Assembly: GCA_947624485.1 (NCBI GenBank)
Contig: CANQKM010000001.1
Coordinates: 62,001-126,000, forward strand
Source of the DNA: an uncultured Clostridia bacterium
GTDB taxonomy: Bacteria > Bacillota > Clostridia > UBA1381
Direction: 5' to 3'
Length of the DNA stretch: 64,000 bases
How positions within the stretch are numbered: the stretch's first letter is position 1; every line of letters starts with the position of its first letter. The notes under the pieces are model-generated. The model was not told where the DNA came from. It did no database searches and was given only the letters and a program-made list of their open reading frames with translations. Positions 15,522 through 24,301 of the stretch are shown one piece after another. The translations under genes were made by a program, and so were the position numbers.

Positions 15522-16700
15522 TTGACAAAATCGGTATATATGGACAATAACGCGACAACTTCTCTGAAAAAAGAAGTTCTAGACGCGATGCTTCCGTATT
15601 ACACTGACATATACGGCAACGCGTCGTCGAAGTTTTACAAGGTCGGCAGAGACGCGGAGCAGGCTCTTTACAAAATGCGCGAGAGCGTGGCTAAAAGCAT
15701 AAACGCGCCGAACGTGAACGAGATATATTTTACGGGTTCTGGCTGCGAGGCTGACAACTGGGCGGTAAAGGGCGCGGCGATGGCGAACCGCAAAAAGGGA
15801 AACCACATTATAACGACAAAGATAGAGCATCACGCGATTTTGAACACGTGCGAATATCTTGAACGGCACGGCTTCGAGGTAACGTATCTCGACGTTGACG
15901 AGTACGGCTTCGTAACGCCGGAGCAGGTCGAGGCGGCGATCAAGGACACGACGGTCCTTATAACGATAATGACAGCGAACAACGAGATAGGCACGATCGA
16001 GCCGATAAAGGAAATAGCCGAGGTCGCGAAAAAGCACAAGGTTATTTTCCACACCGACGCGGTGCAGGCGATAGGTCATATGAAGATAGACGTTAAGGAA
16101 CTGGGCGTGGACATGCTGTCGCTGTCGGCGCACAAGTTCCACGGCCCGAAGGGCGTCGGTATGCTGTATATACGAAACGGCGTGCGCATAGACAACCTTA
16201 TCCACGGCGGCGGACAGGAGCGCGGCAAAAGAGCCGCGACGGAAAATCTTGCCGGTATAGCCGGACTTGCGAAGGCTCTCGAAATCGCGGTAGCCGACCT
16301 CGACAAAAACGTCGCGCACTGCAGAAAAATGCGCGACAGGCTGATTAAGGGCATACGTGACAATATCCCGTACTGCCGTCTGAACGGCCCCGAGGACGAG
16401 GGCAGAATGTGCAATAACGCGAATTTTTCGTTCCAATACGTCGAGGGTGAATCGATCCTTATGATGCTCGACATGAACGGAATAGCCGCTTCATCGGGAA
16501 GCGCGTGCGCATCAGGCTCACTCGATCCGTCGCATGTTCTTATGGCGATAGGACTTCCTCACGAAATAGCGCACGGCTCGTTAAGACTCAGCGTCGGCGA
16601 GGACACGACCGAGGAGGACGTGGATTATGTGGTGAGCGTGCTGCCGTCCATAATACAAAGACTGCGCGACATGTCGCCGCTTTACGAGGGTGTAGAATAA
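15522..16700 (+). CDS. nifS: Cysteine desulfurase, NifS/IscS type
   Basis: A 392-residue PLP enzyme that takes sulfur from cysteine and passes it as persulfide to an Fe-S scaffold. Seen: YMDNNATT at the start, IEHHAILNTC, TANNEIGTIEPI, FHTDAVQAIGH, the PLP lysine in LSAHKFHGPKG, and the mobile catalytic cysteine in SSGSACASGSLDPSHV. It begins with TTG at 15522, nine bases after AAAGGG; ATG at 15540 is the next in-frame start. The scaffold gene nifU follows after 19 bp. Whether it serves general Fe-S assembly is inferred; no nitrogenase genes are present. Confidence 0.94.
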   Translation: MTKSVYMDNNATTSLKKEVLDAMLPYYTDIYGNASSKFYKVGRDAEQALYKMRESVAKSINAPNVNEIYFTGSGCEADNWAVKGAAMANRKKGNHIITTKIEHHAILNTCEYLERHGFEVTYLDVDEYGFVTPEQVEAAIKDTTVLITIMTANNEIGTIEPIKEIAEVAKKHKVIFHTDAVQAIGHMKIDVKELGVDMLSLSAHKFHGPKGVGMLYIRNGVRIDNLIHGGGQERGKRAATENLAGIAGLAKALEIAVADLDKNVAHCRKMRDRLIKGIRDNIPYCRLNGPEDEGRMCNNANFSFQYVEGESILMMLDMNGIAASSGSACASGSLDPSHVLMAIGLPHEIAHGSLRLSVGEDTTEEDVDYVVSVLPSIIQRLRDMSPLYEGVE

Positions 16701-16719
16701 CAGAAAGGGTGTTTTTATA

Positions 16720-17127
16720 ATGTACAGTGAAAAGGTAATGGAGCATTTCGCAAATCCGAGAAACGTCGGCGAGATACCCGACGCGAACGCTGTCGGTCAG
16801 GTAGGAAACGCGAAGTGCGGCGATATAATGAAAATGTATATGAAGATAGAGGATAACGTCATAAAGGACGTTAAATTCAAAACCTTCGGCTGCGGCGCGG
16901 CAATCGCCACAAGCTCGATGGCTACCGAAATGGTAAAGGGCAAGACGGTTGACGAGGCGCTTAAGCTTACAAACAAAGCCGTTATGGAGGCTCTCGACGG
17001 TCTGCCGAAGGAGAAGATACACTGTTCGGTGCTTGCCGAGGAGGCTATACAGTCGGCGATAAACGACTACCGCCGCCGCAGCGGCGAGGACGTGCCGGAG
17101 GATAAGGAATACACTTGTGAGCATTAA
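16720..17127 (+). CDS. nifU: Fe-S cluster scaffold, NifU/IscU type
   Basis: A 135-residue scaffold on which clusters are built before transfer to target proteins. The three ligand cysteines are C33 (NAKCGD), C58 (FGCGAA) and C102 (IHCSVLAEEA). Start YSEKVMEHFANPRNVG is typical of the clostridial NifU N-domain form. It lacks the [2Fe-2S] and Nfu domains of full-length NifU, as is usual in Clostridia. It forms an operon with nifS. Fe-S clients in this window include NifJ and the radical SAM protein at 24976. Confidence 0.93.
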   Translation: MYSEKVMEHFANPRNVGEIPDANAVGQVGNAKCGDIMKMYMKIEDNVIKDVKFKTFGCGAAIATSSMATEMVKGKTVDEALKLTNKAVMEALDGLPKEKIHCSVLAEEAIQSAINDYRRRSGEDVPEDKEYTCEH

Positions 17128-17132
17128 ATACT

Positions 17133-17181
17133 ATATGGTGTTGATATGAGGTCGTAAAGACAAATATCGACACCATATTTT
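17133..17181 (+). terminator. Long hairpin after nifU, likely terminator
   Basis: ATATGGTGTTGATAT pairs with ATATCGACACCATAT (one G-U) as a 15-bp stem; a small GTC/GAC hairpin sits in the loop. The 3' side is followed by TTTTG and a T-rich stretch. The T run is short, so this could also be an RNA-stabilising element. Confidence 0.6.
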
Positions 17182-17277
17182 GTATTTATTAAGGTAAATA
17201 TAACCATATTTTGCACTGACTTTTACTTGATATTTCCTACAATTTATACAATGTTTTCCCCAAAACATAAATATATA

Positions 17278-17306
17278 TTGCATTGGCGGTGAGCCTGTTA
17301 TATAAT
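17278..17306 (+). promoter_or_regulatory. Promoter of the fapR-fab operon
   Basis: TTGCAT (17278-17283) and TATAAT (17301-17306), 17 bp apart, directly upstream of a FapR operator. Confidence 0.8.
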
Positions 17307-17320
17307 TTTTGTTAAGTGAT

Positions 17321-17337
17321 TTAGTACCAGATACCAA
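17321..17337 (+). promoter_or_regulatory. FapR operator
   Basis: TTAGTACCAGATACCAA closely matches the 17-bp inverted-repeat FapR site known from Bacillus and relatives. It starts 14 bp after the -10 box, so bound FapR would block initiation or early elongation. Malonyl-CoA releases FapR, giving feed-forward control of lipid synthesis. Confidence 0.88.
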
Positions 17338-17382
17338 CAATAATTGTCAAAACAGTAAAACCGCGGAAAGGAGCGCTCAAAA

Positions 17383-17919
17383 ATGACGAGAACAGCGCTG
17401 AAAAAACAGCGTCAGGATTTTTTGCTCGAACAAATAAAGCAAAACCCGTTCTGGAAGGATGAGGAGCTTGCGAAAGCGTGTCACGTGAGCGTTTCGACCA
17501 TACGCTTCGACAGGGCGGAGCTTGGTATAGCGGAGTACCGCGAGCGCGTGAAATCGGCGGCTGAGGAAGTCATGAACGCGCAGAACACGGGCGAGGTTCT
17601 CGACATAAACCTTTACCGCGACGGAATATCGGTACTCAAAACGGATTCTTCAATGACGTTTGAAGGCACGGACATCGTTAAGGGACAGCACATATACGCG
17701 TTCGCCGAGGATCTTGCATTGAGCGTTATAGACGCGAAAGCCGCGCTTGTGAAGGTCGCAAATGTAAAGTACAGCCATGAGGCGCACTCCGGCGAAAGGC
17801 TAATCGCTAAATCTGACGTTATGCGCGTAGAGGAAAACGAGTACGTTGTGCGCGTTGTGATAAAGGCGAACATGACCGAGGTGTTCCGCGGCAAATTCAG
17901 CCTTATAGTAACTTGCTGA
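17383..17919 (+). CDS. fapR: Fatty acid and phospholipid regulator FapR
   Basis: A 178-residue repressor. Residues ~1-60 hold a DeoR-like winged HTH (KDEELAKACHVSVSTIRFDR); residues ~70-178 form the hot-dog thioesterase-like domain that senses malonyl-CoA. The FapR linker helix RERVKSAAEE is present. The gene opens the fatty-acid operon, and a good FapR operator lies between its promoter and start, so it should repress itself and plsX-fab genes when malonyl-CoA is low. AAAGGAG precedes the ATG. The plsX gene follows after 15 bp, the same order as in Bacillus subtilis (fapR-plsX-fabD-fabG). Confidence 0.93.
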   Translation: MTRTALKKQRQDFLLEQIKQNPFWKDEELAKACHVSVSTIRFDRAELGIAEYRERVKSAAEEVMNAQNTGEVLDINLYRDGISVLKTDSSMTFEGTDIVKGQHIYAFAEDLALSVIDAKAALVKVANVKYSHEAHSGERLIAKSDVMRVEENEYVVRVVIKANMTEVFRGKFSLIVTC

Positions 17920-17934
17920 CAAAGGGGATTATAT

Positions 17935-18939
17935 ATGAAAATCATAATTGACGCCATGGGCGGCGACCACGCGCCCGCCGCGCCGGTTGCGGCAGCCGCG
18001 AGAGCGGCGGCGGAGCTTAACGCAAATATCGTACTCGTGGGAAAACAGGACATAGTCGAAAAAGAGCTTGCGAAATACAAGTGCGACAGGTCGAAAATAG
18101 AGATTGTCAACGCCGACGAGGTAATAGAGAATACCGAAGAACCCGTCAAGGCGGTAAAGACAAAGAAAAACGCTTCCGTCGTTGTGGCGGCGAATATGCT
18201 CAAACGCGGCGAGGGTGACGCGATGCTGTCAATGGGCAGCACGGGCGCACTTTTAACGTCGGGACTTCTGATAGTCGGACGCATTAAGGGTATTCACCGT
18301 CCGGCGCTCGCGACGCTGCTTCCGAGCGCGAAGGGTGCGAAAATGCTTATAGACGCGGGCGCGAACACGAAATGCAAAAAGGAATATCTCCTTCAATTTG
18401 GCATTATGGGCAGCATATACATGAAAAACGTACTCGGCATAGAAAACCCCACCGTCGGACTTATATCGAACGGCGAGGAAGAAGGCAAGGGCGATGAGCT
18501 TTGCAAGGAAACATATCCCGTTTTGAAAGCGTCAAACCTCAGCTTCATCGGCAACATAGAGGGCAGAGACATAATGGAGGGTACGGCTGACGTAATGGTA
18601 ACGGACGGCTTTACCGGCAACGTAATACTTAAAACGATCGAGGGTATGGGACACGTCGTAAGCGACGGCGTAAAGGAAATATTCTCCGGCGTTCTTCATA
18701 AGATAGGAGCGCTGTTCGTACTTAACGGAATAAAGAATTTCAGACAGAAAATGGACTACCGCGAATACGGCGGCGCGCCGCTTCTCGGTACGCGCAGACC
18801 TGTGATAAAGGGACACGGCTCGTCGGACGCAAAAGCGGTATTCTCCGCGATAAAACAGGCGATAAAATTTGTTGACACCGACGTTATACAGAGTATAAAA
18901 AATAATATAGACAGTATGGAGGAAGAAACAGATGACTAA
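17935..18939 (+). CDS. plsX: Phosphate acyltransferase PlsX
   Basis: 334 residues, full family length. PlsX converts acyl-ACP and phosphate to acyl-phosphate, the donor used by PlsY to start phospholipid synthesis; it is a peripheral membrane enzyme. Seen: IIDAMGGDHAPAAPV at the start, MGSTGALL, RPALATLLPS, DAGANTKCK, and VMVTDGFTGNVILK. A GGGG-type ribosome binding site lies before the ATG. The stop overlaps the fabH start by 8 bp, so the two are probably coupled. Confidence 0.95.
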   Translation: MKIIIDAMGGDHAPAAPVAAAARAAAELNANIVLVGKQDIVEKELAKYKCDRSKIEIVNADEVIENTEEPVKAVKTKKNASVVVAANMLKRGEGDAMLSMGSTGALLTSGLLIVGRIKGIHRPALATLLPSAKGAKMLIDAGANTKCKKEYLLQFGIMGSIYMKNVLGIENPTVGLISNGEEEGKGDELCKETYPVLKASNLSFIGNIEGRDIMEGTADVMVTDGFTGNVILKTIEGMGHVVSDGVKEIFSGVLHKIGALFVLNGIKNFRQKMDYREYGGAPLLGTRRPVIKGHGSSDAKAVFSAIKQAIKFVDTDVIQSIKNNIDSMEEETDD

Positions 18940-19909
18940 TGCGAAAATAACGGGCGTAGGCAGATACATTCCCGAAAAGGTATACGACAACGCGTATTTT
19001 GAGAGCATTGTGGACACAAATGACGAATGGATAACGCGCCGCACGGGAATAAAGGAAAGACACGTTTCCGCTCCCGATGAGTTTACGACCGATATGGCGG
19101 TAAAGGCCGCGGAAAAGGCTGTTGAGAACGCGGGAATTACGGCTGAAGAGCTTGATCTTATAATACTGGGTTCGGTTACGCCCGACTATTTCACACCGGC
19201 GGGAGCGTGCGTCGTGCAGGCGGCTCTCGGCGCGGTAAACGCGGCGGCGTTCGACTATAACGCGGCTTGCTCCGGCTTTATAACGGGACTTACGATAGCG
19301 AAGCAGTTTATAGAAAACGGAATGTATAAGCACGTCCTTGTTGTGTGCGCGGACGTTCTCACAAAGGCTACCGATTACGCCGACCGCTCGACCTGCATAC
19401 TGTTCGGCGACGCGGCAGGCGCGGCTGTCGTTTCGGCAAGCGAGGAAACGGGCATTATAGCCGTTGACATCGGCGCGGACGGCACGGGCGCAACAGCGAT
19501 AACGCAGCTTGCGTACAGAGAGGACGCGGAGGAAACGGAAAAGCGCGTGAGCCATAATAAAAGCTCGATATGGATGGCAGGTCAGACCGTTATGAAATTC
19601 GCGGTGAAGGCAATGGCGGACGCGAGCGGCAGAGTGCTTGAAAAGGCCGGGCTTACATATGACGACATCGCGCTCGTAATACCGCATCAGGCGAATTACA
19701 GAATTGTGGACGCGGCGATAAAGCGTATGGGCATAACCGAGGACAAGGTGTTCTTAAACCTCGAAAAATACGGCAACACCTCCGCGTCGTGCATACCCTC
19801 GTCACTCGCTCAGGCGGTAGAGGAAGGCAGAATTAAAAAGGGCGACAAGCTTATACTCGTCGGATTCGGCGGCGGCCTCACTTGGGGCGCTGCGCTTCTT
19901 GAATGGTAA
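18932..19909 (+). CDS. fabH: β-Ketoacyl-ACP synthase III
   Basis: A 325-residue condensing enzyme that starts each fatty acid by joining acetyl-CoA (or a branched acyl-CoA) to malonyl-ACP. The catalytic triad is complete: C113 in DYNAACSGF, the His in IPHQANYRI and the Asn in YGNTSASCIPSS. The N-terminal TNDEWITRRTGIKERH is typical. Primer preference cannot be read from sequence. It overlaps plsX by 8 bp and precedes fabK by 31 bp. Confidence 0.95.
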   Translation: MTNAKITGVGRYIPEKVYDNAYFESIVDTNDEWITRRTGIKERHVSAPDEFTTDMAVKAAEKAVENAGITAEELDLIILGSVTPDYFTPAGACVVQAALGAVNAAAFDYNAACSGFITGLTIAKQFIENGMYKHVLVVCADVLTKATDYADRSTCILFGDAAGAAVVSASEETGIIAVDIGADGTGATAITQLAYREDAEETEKRVSHNKSSIWMAGQTVMKFAVKAMADASGRVLEKAGLTYDDIALVIPHQANYRIVDAAIKRMGITEDKVFLNLEKYGNTSASCIPSSLAQAVEEGRIKKGDKLILVGFGGGLTWGAALLEW

Positions 19910-19940
19910 TATTGAAAACCTTAACGAAGGGAGAATAAAC

Positions 19941-20882
19941 ATGAAAACAAGATTAACAGATCTGCTCGGCATCGAATACCCGATAATACAGGGCGGCATG
20001 GCATGGGTTGCCACAGCCGAGCTTGCCGCGGCTGTATCGAACGGCGGCGGTATCGGCATAATAGCCGCCGGCGGCGCGCCCGCGGACGTTGTGCGCGAAC
20101 AGATCAAAAAGGCGCGCACTCTTACCGACAAGCCTTTCGGCGTAAACGTGATGCTGATGTCACCGTTTGCCGACGAGGTAATGAACGTGGTAATTGAGGA
20201 AAAGCCCGACGTTGTTATAACCGGCGCGGGCAATCCCGGAAAGTACATGGCTGACCTCAAGGCGGCGGGTATAAAGATAATGCCGGTAATCGCGAGCGTT
20301 GCCATGGCGAAGAAAATGGAAAAGGACGGCGCGGACGCGGTAATAGCCGAAGGTACGGAAGCTGGCGGACATATAGGCGAGCTTACGACAATGGTACTCG
20401 TGCCGCAGGTCGTTGACGCGGTTGAAATTCCCGTTGTCGCCGCCGGCGGTATAGCCGACAAACGCGGCGCTGCCGCGGCATTTGCTCTCGGCGCGGACGG
20501 CATACAGGTAGGCACACGCTTCATCTGCGCGGAGGAATGTATCGCGCACGACAACTACAAGCAAGCCGTAATAAAAGCTAAAGACCGCGACGCGGTAGTC
20601 ACCGGCAGAACGACCGGCGCGCCTGTAAGAGCGCTCAAAAACAAGCTCACGCGCGAGTACGACAGACTTGAAAAGTCGGGCGCGTCGTTTGAGGAAATCG
20701 AGCAGCTCGGCGTGGGCGGTCTGAGACGCGCATTCCAGGAGGGCGATGTTCAGACAGGCTCGCTCATGGCGGGACAGTCGGCAGCTATGGTAACAAAAAT
20801 CGAGCCTGCGGCGGACATAATAAGAAGCTACTTTGACAGATTAGACGAAATTTTGGACAATATTTCAAACCAATTAAAATAG
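19941..20882 (+). CDS. fabK: Enoyl-ACP reductase II, FMN-dependent
   Basis: A 313-residue TIM-barrel flavoenzyme of the 2-nitropropane dioxygenase-like group that reduces trans-2-enoyl-ACP in the last step of each elongation round. Seen: YPIIQGGMAWVATAELA, SNGGGIGIIAAG, GVNVMLMSPFADEV, the EGTEAGGHIGELTT loop and GIQVGTRF. No FabI is found in the window, so FabK is the only visible enoyl reductase. FabK enzymes are not inhibited by triclosan (family knowledge). The frame opens at 19899, but the ATG at 19941 follows GAAGGGAG and fits the family N-terminus. Confidence 0.94.
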   Translation: MKTRLTDLLGIEYPIIQGGMAWVATAELAAAVSNGGGIGIIAAGGAPADVVREQIKKARTLTDKPFGVNVMLMSPFADEVMNVVIEEKPDVVITGAGNPGKYMADLKAAGIKIMPVIASVAMAKKMEKDGADAVIAEGTEAGGHIGELTTMVLVPQVVDAVEIPVVAAGGIADKRGAAAAFALGADGIQVGTRFICAEECIAHDNYKQAVIKAKDRDAVVTGRTTGAPVRALKNKLTREYDRLEKSGASFEEIEQLGVGGLRRAFQEGDVQTGSLMAGQSAAMVTKIEPAADIIRSYFDRLDEILDNISNQLK

Positions 20883-20894
20883 GAGAAGAAAACA

Positions 20895-21830
20895 ATGGGT
20901 AAATTAGCATTTGTATTTGCAGGACAGGGAGCGCAGGCTGTCGGAATGGGCAGAGAGCTTGCGGAAAACTTCCCAGTCGCGGACAAGGCGTTTGACGAGG
21001 CGAGCGATGCTCTCGGCTTCGACATAAAGGACATGATATGGAACGGCGACAAGGAAACGCTGATGATAACGGAAAACACGCAGCCCACTATCGTGACAAT
21101 GAGCGTCGCGGCGCTGCGCGTGCTTGAAGAAAAGGGCATAAAGCCCGACGTGGTCGCCGGACTGAGCCTCGGCGAATACACGGCGCACATAGCGTCGGGT
21201 TCGATGGATTACGCCGACGGCGTGCGTCTTGTAAAGAAGCGCGGCAAGTATATGCAGGAGGAAGTACCCGTAGGCGTGGGCGCAATGGCTGCGATAATCG
21301 CGCTTGACACCCGGGAGGTTATAAACTGCTGCGAGGAAGCGTCTAAGATAGGCGTATGCTCACCGGCGAACTTCAACTGCCCCGGTCAGATAGTCGTGTC
21401 GGGCGAAATCGCGGCCGTTGAAAAGTGCTGTGAGCTTGCGAAGGCGAAGGGTGCGAAAAGGGCGTTAAAGCTCGACGTAAGCGCGCCGTTCCACTGCCGG
21501 ATGCTCATCGGAGCGGGTGAAAAACTCGCGAAGGAGCTTGAAAACGTAGAGGTAAAGGACATGAACATACCCGTGATTACAAACGTCACAGCCGACTACG
21601 TACCCTCGAAGGACGAGATTAAGCCGCTTCTCATAAAGCAGGTATCGAACTCCGTAAGGTGGGAGGACTCGATCCGCAGAATGCTCGCGGACGGCGTCGA
21701 CACATTCGTCGAGGTCGGACCGGGCAAGGCTTTGAGCGGTTTTATAAAGAAGATTACAAAGGAAGCGGGAGTGTATAACGTCGAGGACATGGCGTCGCTC
21801 GAAAAAACTCTCGCGGGACTCGGAGCGTAA
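20895..21830 (+). CDS. fabD: Malonyl-CoA:ACP transacylase
   Basis: 311 residues. FabD moves malonyl groups from CoA to ACP. The nucleophile S91 lies in AGLSLGEYTAH, the catalytic His in SAPFHCRML near residue 200; the N-terminal FAGQGAQAVGMG is intact. It follows fabK by 12 bp and precedes fabG by 13 bp, so the whole run is one operon. FabD competes with FapR for malonyl-CoA, the signal controlling this operon. Confidence 0.95.
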   Translation: MGKLAFVFAGQGAQAVGMGRELAENFPVADKAFDEASDALGFDIKDMIWNGDKETLMITENTQPTIVTMSVAALRVLEEKGIKPDVVAGLSLGEYTAHIASGSMDYADGVRLVKKRGKYMQEEVPVGVGAMAAIIALDTREVINCCEEASKIGVCSPANFNCPGQIVVSGEIAAVEKCCELAKAKGAKRALKLDVSAPFHCRMLIGAGEKLAKELENVEVKDMNIPVITNVTADYVPSKDEIKPLLIKQVSNSVRWEDSIRRMLADGVDTFVEVGPGKALSGFIKKITKEAGVYNVEDMASLEKTLAGLGA

Positions 21831-21843
21831 GGAGGATAAGGAA

Positions 21844-22584
21844 ATGTTAAAGGGAAAGACAGCGATAATAACAGGTTCGGGACGCGGCATAGGCAAGGCG
21901 ATAGCGTTAAAGTTAGCGTCATACGGCGCGAACATCGTTATAAACGACATACCGCAGTCGGACTATGCTGACGACACGTGTGAGGAAATTAAAGCGCTCG
22001 GCGTTGACAGCATAGTGATAAAGGGCGACGTGAGAAATAAGGACGACGTTGACGCGCTCATAAAAGGCACGCTCGACAAATTCGGCAAAATAGATATATT
22101 CGTAAACAACGCCGGTATCACGCGCGACGGCCTGATGATAAGAATGTCCGAGGAGGACTGGGATCTCGTGCTTGACATAAATCTTAAAGGCGCGTTCAAC
22201 TGCATCAAGGCGGTCGCAAGACCGATGATGAAGCAAAGAAGCGGCGCGATTGTAAACATAGCTTCGATCGTCGGCGTTATGGGCAACCCCGGACAGGCGA
22301 ACTACGTTGCGTCAAAGGCCGGGCTTATCGGTCTTACGAAAACTACCGCGAAGGAGCTTTCCTCACGCGGCATACGCTGTAACGCCGTTGCGCCGGGCTT
22401 TATAAGAAGCGTAATGACGGATGTTCTTGCCGACGACGTTAAGCAGAAGTACCTCGACGCGATCCCGCTCGCGAAATTCGGCGAAACGGAGCAGATAGCG
22501 GACGTTGTGGCGTTCCTTGTGTCGGATATGTCGTCGTACGTTACAGGTCAGGTAATAAATGTTGACGGCGGACTTGTAATGTAA
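21844..22584 (+). CDS. fabG: 3-Oxoacyl-ACP reductase
   Basis: A 246-residue short-chain dehydrogenase that reduces β-ketoacyl-ACP with NADPH. Seen: TGSGRGIGKA cofactor loop, FVNNAGITRDGL, and the catalytic S141, Y154 and K158 in the IASIVG and YVASKAG segments. The C-terminal VINVDGGLVM is standard. An AAGGAGG-like ribosome binding site precedes the ATG. Its last codons contain the -35 of a likely internal promoter for acpP. Confidence 0.95.
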   Translation: MLKGKTAIITGSGRGIGKAIALKLASYGANIVINDIPQSDYADDTCEEIKALGVDSIVIKGDVRNKDDVDALIKGTLDKFGKIDIFVNNAGITRDGLMIRMSEEDWDLVLDINLKGAFNCIKAVARPMMKQRSGAIVNIASIVGVMGNPGQANYVASKAGLIGLTKTTAKELSSRGIRCNAVAPGFIRSVMTDVLADDVKQKYLDAIPLAKFGETEQIADVVAFLVSDMSSYVTGQVINVDGGLVM

Positions 22585-22590
22585 TACAAT
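22562..22590 (+). promoter_or_regulatory. Candidate internal promoter of acpP-fabF
   Basis: TTGACG (22562-22567) lies in the fabG 3' codons and TACAAT (22585-22590) directly after the fabG stop, 17 bp apart. The -35 bases also encode the conserved NVDGG of FabG, so part of the match may be chance. Confidence 0.5.
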
Positions 22591-22669
22591 ACGGATGTAC
22601 GGCTACGAGCCTTACACATATAAAAAAGAAAACCAATAATATTTCACCGAAAGGGGGTGCAGTAAATCA

Positions 22670-22900
22670 ATGGAGGAATTTGAGAAGGTAAAGGCGGTCA
22701 TTGTAGACCAGCTCAGTGTTGACGAGGACGAGGTTACAATGGAGTCGTCGTTCGTGGACGATTTGGGCGCGGATTCTCTTGACGTTGTTGAACTCATCAT
22801 GGGACTTGAAACGGCATTTGACATTGAGATACCCGATGAGGAGGCTGAAAAGATCAGCACGGTAGGCGACGCTGTTGAGTATATCAAGAGCCATTCGTAA
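22670..22900 (+). CDS. acpP: Acyl carrier protein
   Basis: A 76-residue acidic helix-bundle protein. The DSL motif with S36 ([11 protein letters not shown]) is the site of 4'-phosphopantetheine attachment. It shuttles acyl chains between the Fab enzymes and PlsX. An unusually strong AAAGGGGGTG ribosome binding site precedes the ATG, which fits the high ACP level most cells need. A likely internal promoter lies upstream and a very stable TTCG hairpin downstream. The Sfp-type transferase encoded at 60019 is a candidate for its activation. Confidence 0.96.
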   Translation: MEEFEKVKAVIVDQLSVDEDEVTMESSFVDDLGADSLDVVELIMGLETAFDIEIPDEEAEKISTVGDAVEYIKSHS

Positions 22901-22913
22901 TTATAAAGGCGTA

Positions 22914-22939
22914 ATCTCCGCGCCTTCGGGCGCGGAGAT
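22914..22939 (+). other. Stable TTCG-loop hairpin between acpP and fabF
   Basis: ATCTCCGCGCC and GGCGCGGAGAT form an 11-bp perfect stem closed by a TTCG tetraloop, 13 bp after the acpP stop. No T run follows directly, so it is more likely an mRNA-stabilising or processing element, or a leaky attenuator, than a full terminator. Confidence 0.75.
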
Positions 22940-22997
22940 AAACGGCTTTTTGTCAAAGGAAGAAAATAGTTTTTATATAAATACACTGGAGGCAGTT

Positions 22998-24236
22998 ATG
23001 AGAAGAGTAGTTATAACCGGTCTGGGCGCGGTAACGCCTATCGGTAATGATGTAAAATCCTTCTGGGAAGGCATCAGAGAGGGCAGAAACGGTATAGACA
23101 CCGTTACCATGTTTGACGCGTCCGACCTTAAAACACAGATAGCCGGCGAGGTCAAGAATTTTGATCCAACCGAGTTTATCGACAAAAAGGAAGCGCGCAA
23201 AATGGATCGCTTCACGCAGTTTGCGATGGTCGCGGCGAGCGAGGCGGTAAAGGACAGCGGACTTGACATGGAGAAAGAGGACGCGTGGCGCGTCGGCGTT
23301 ATCACGGGCAGCGGCATAGGCGGCATAAGAACCCTTGAGGAACAGCACACGAATCTTGCCGAAAAAGGTCCCGGACGCATAAGCCCGTTCTTTATCCCGA
23401 TGATGATAGGCAACATAGCTCCGGCGCAGATTGCGATTAAATTCGGCGCGAAGGGTATTAACGAAAACATAGTAACCGCCTGCGCTTCGGGTACGAACGC
23501 CATAGGCGACGCGTTCCGACACATACAGTACGGCGCGAACGACGTTATAATCGCGGGCGGCTGCGAGGCGGCTTGTACGCGTCTTGCGTTCGCGGGTTTC
23601 TGCAACATGAAGGCAATGTCAACGCGCAACGACGATCCAGCTCACGCATCAAGACCGTTCGACGCTGACCGTGACGGCTTTGTACTCAGCGAGGGCGCTG
23701 GCTTTGTTGTGCTTGAGGAGCTTGAACACGCTAAAAAGCGCGGCGCGAAGATATACGCCGAGCTTGCCGGTTACGGCGCGACCGACGACGCTTACCACAT
23801 CACCAGCCCCGTACCTGGAGGCGAAGGCGGCGCAAAGGCAATGGAGCTTGCGATAAAGGATGCCGGACTTACGCCCGATGACATAACGTACATCAATGCT
23901 CACGGCACGTCCACGAAATACAACGACCACTTTGAAACGGACGCGATAAAAAAGGTGTTCGGCGACGCGGCAAAAAATGTTGCCGTAAGCTCGACAAAGT
24001 CCATGACGGGACACCTTCTGGGAGCAGCCGGCGGCGTTGAAACTATTGTATGCGCGCTCGCGATAAAGGACGGTTACATTCCGGCCACAATAAATTACGA
24101 AACACCCGATCCCGACTGCGACCTCGATATTGTGCCGAACAAGGGCAGAGAGCAGGAGGTTAAGGCTGCCATGTCCAACTCTTTGGGCTTCGGCGGTCAC
24201 AACGCGTCGGTTGTATTGAAGAAGTATGAAGGTTAA
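22998..24236 (+). CDS. fabF: β-Ketoacyl-ACP synthase II
   Basis: A 412-residue elongating condensing enzyme. The Cys-His-His triad is present: C162 in [10 protein letters not shown], then [11 protein letters not shown] and [10 protein letters not shown]. The ATG at 22998 follows GGAGG at 22988-22992; the frame is open further upstream but that would run through the acpP end and the hairpin. It is the last gene of the fatty-acid operon. fabZ and the acetyl-CoA carboxylase genes, often adjacent in Clostridia, are absent here and must lie elsewhere. Confidence 0.95.
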   Translation: MRRVVITGLGAVTPIGNDVKSFWEGIREGRNGIDTVTMFDASDLKTQIAGEVKNFDPTEFIDKKEARKMDRFTQFAMVAASEAVKDSGLDMEKEDAWRVGVITGSGIGGIRTLEEQHTNLAEKGPGRISPFFIPMMIGNIAPAQIAIKFGAKGINENIVTACASGTNAIGDAFRHIQYGANDVIIAGGCEAACTRLAFAGFCNMKAMSTRNDDPAHASRPFDADRDGFVLSEGAGFVVLEELEHAKKRGAKIYAELAGYGATDDAYHITSPVPGGEGGAKAMELAIKDAGLTPDDITYINAHGTSTKYNDHFETDAIKKVFGDAAKNVAVSSTKSMTGHLLGAAGGVETIVCALAIKDGYIPATINYETPDPDCDLDIVPNKGREQEVKAAMSNSLGFGGHNASVVLKKYEG

Positions 24237-24248
24237 ATCAATGTATAC

Positions 24249-24287
24249 GGGAGTAGGGAGCGTGCGCGTTCCCGCTCCTTGCTTTTT
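24249..24287 (+). terminator. Terminator of the fab operon
   Basis: GGAG-TA-GGGAGCG pairs with CGTTCCC-G-CTCC (one G-U, a small internal bulge) around TGCG, followed by TTGC and five Ts. Confidence 0.65.
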
Positions 24288-24301
24288 CGGTGAGGTTGGC
24301 T

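Noticed and set aside
15579-16436. A 285-codon open frame antisense to nifS
   Set aside because: It lies wholly within nifS, is rich in Arg, Val and Tyr with no domain pattern and has no ribosome binding site worth noting.
22914-22939. The acpP-fabF hairpin as a full terminator
   Set aside because: No T run follows the stem, and fabF downstream has no clear promoter of its own.
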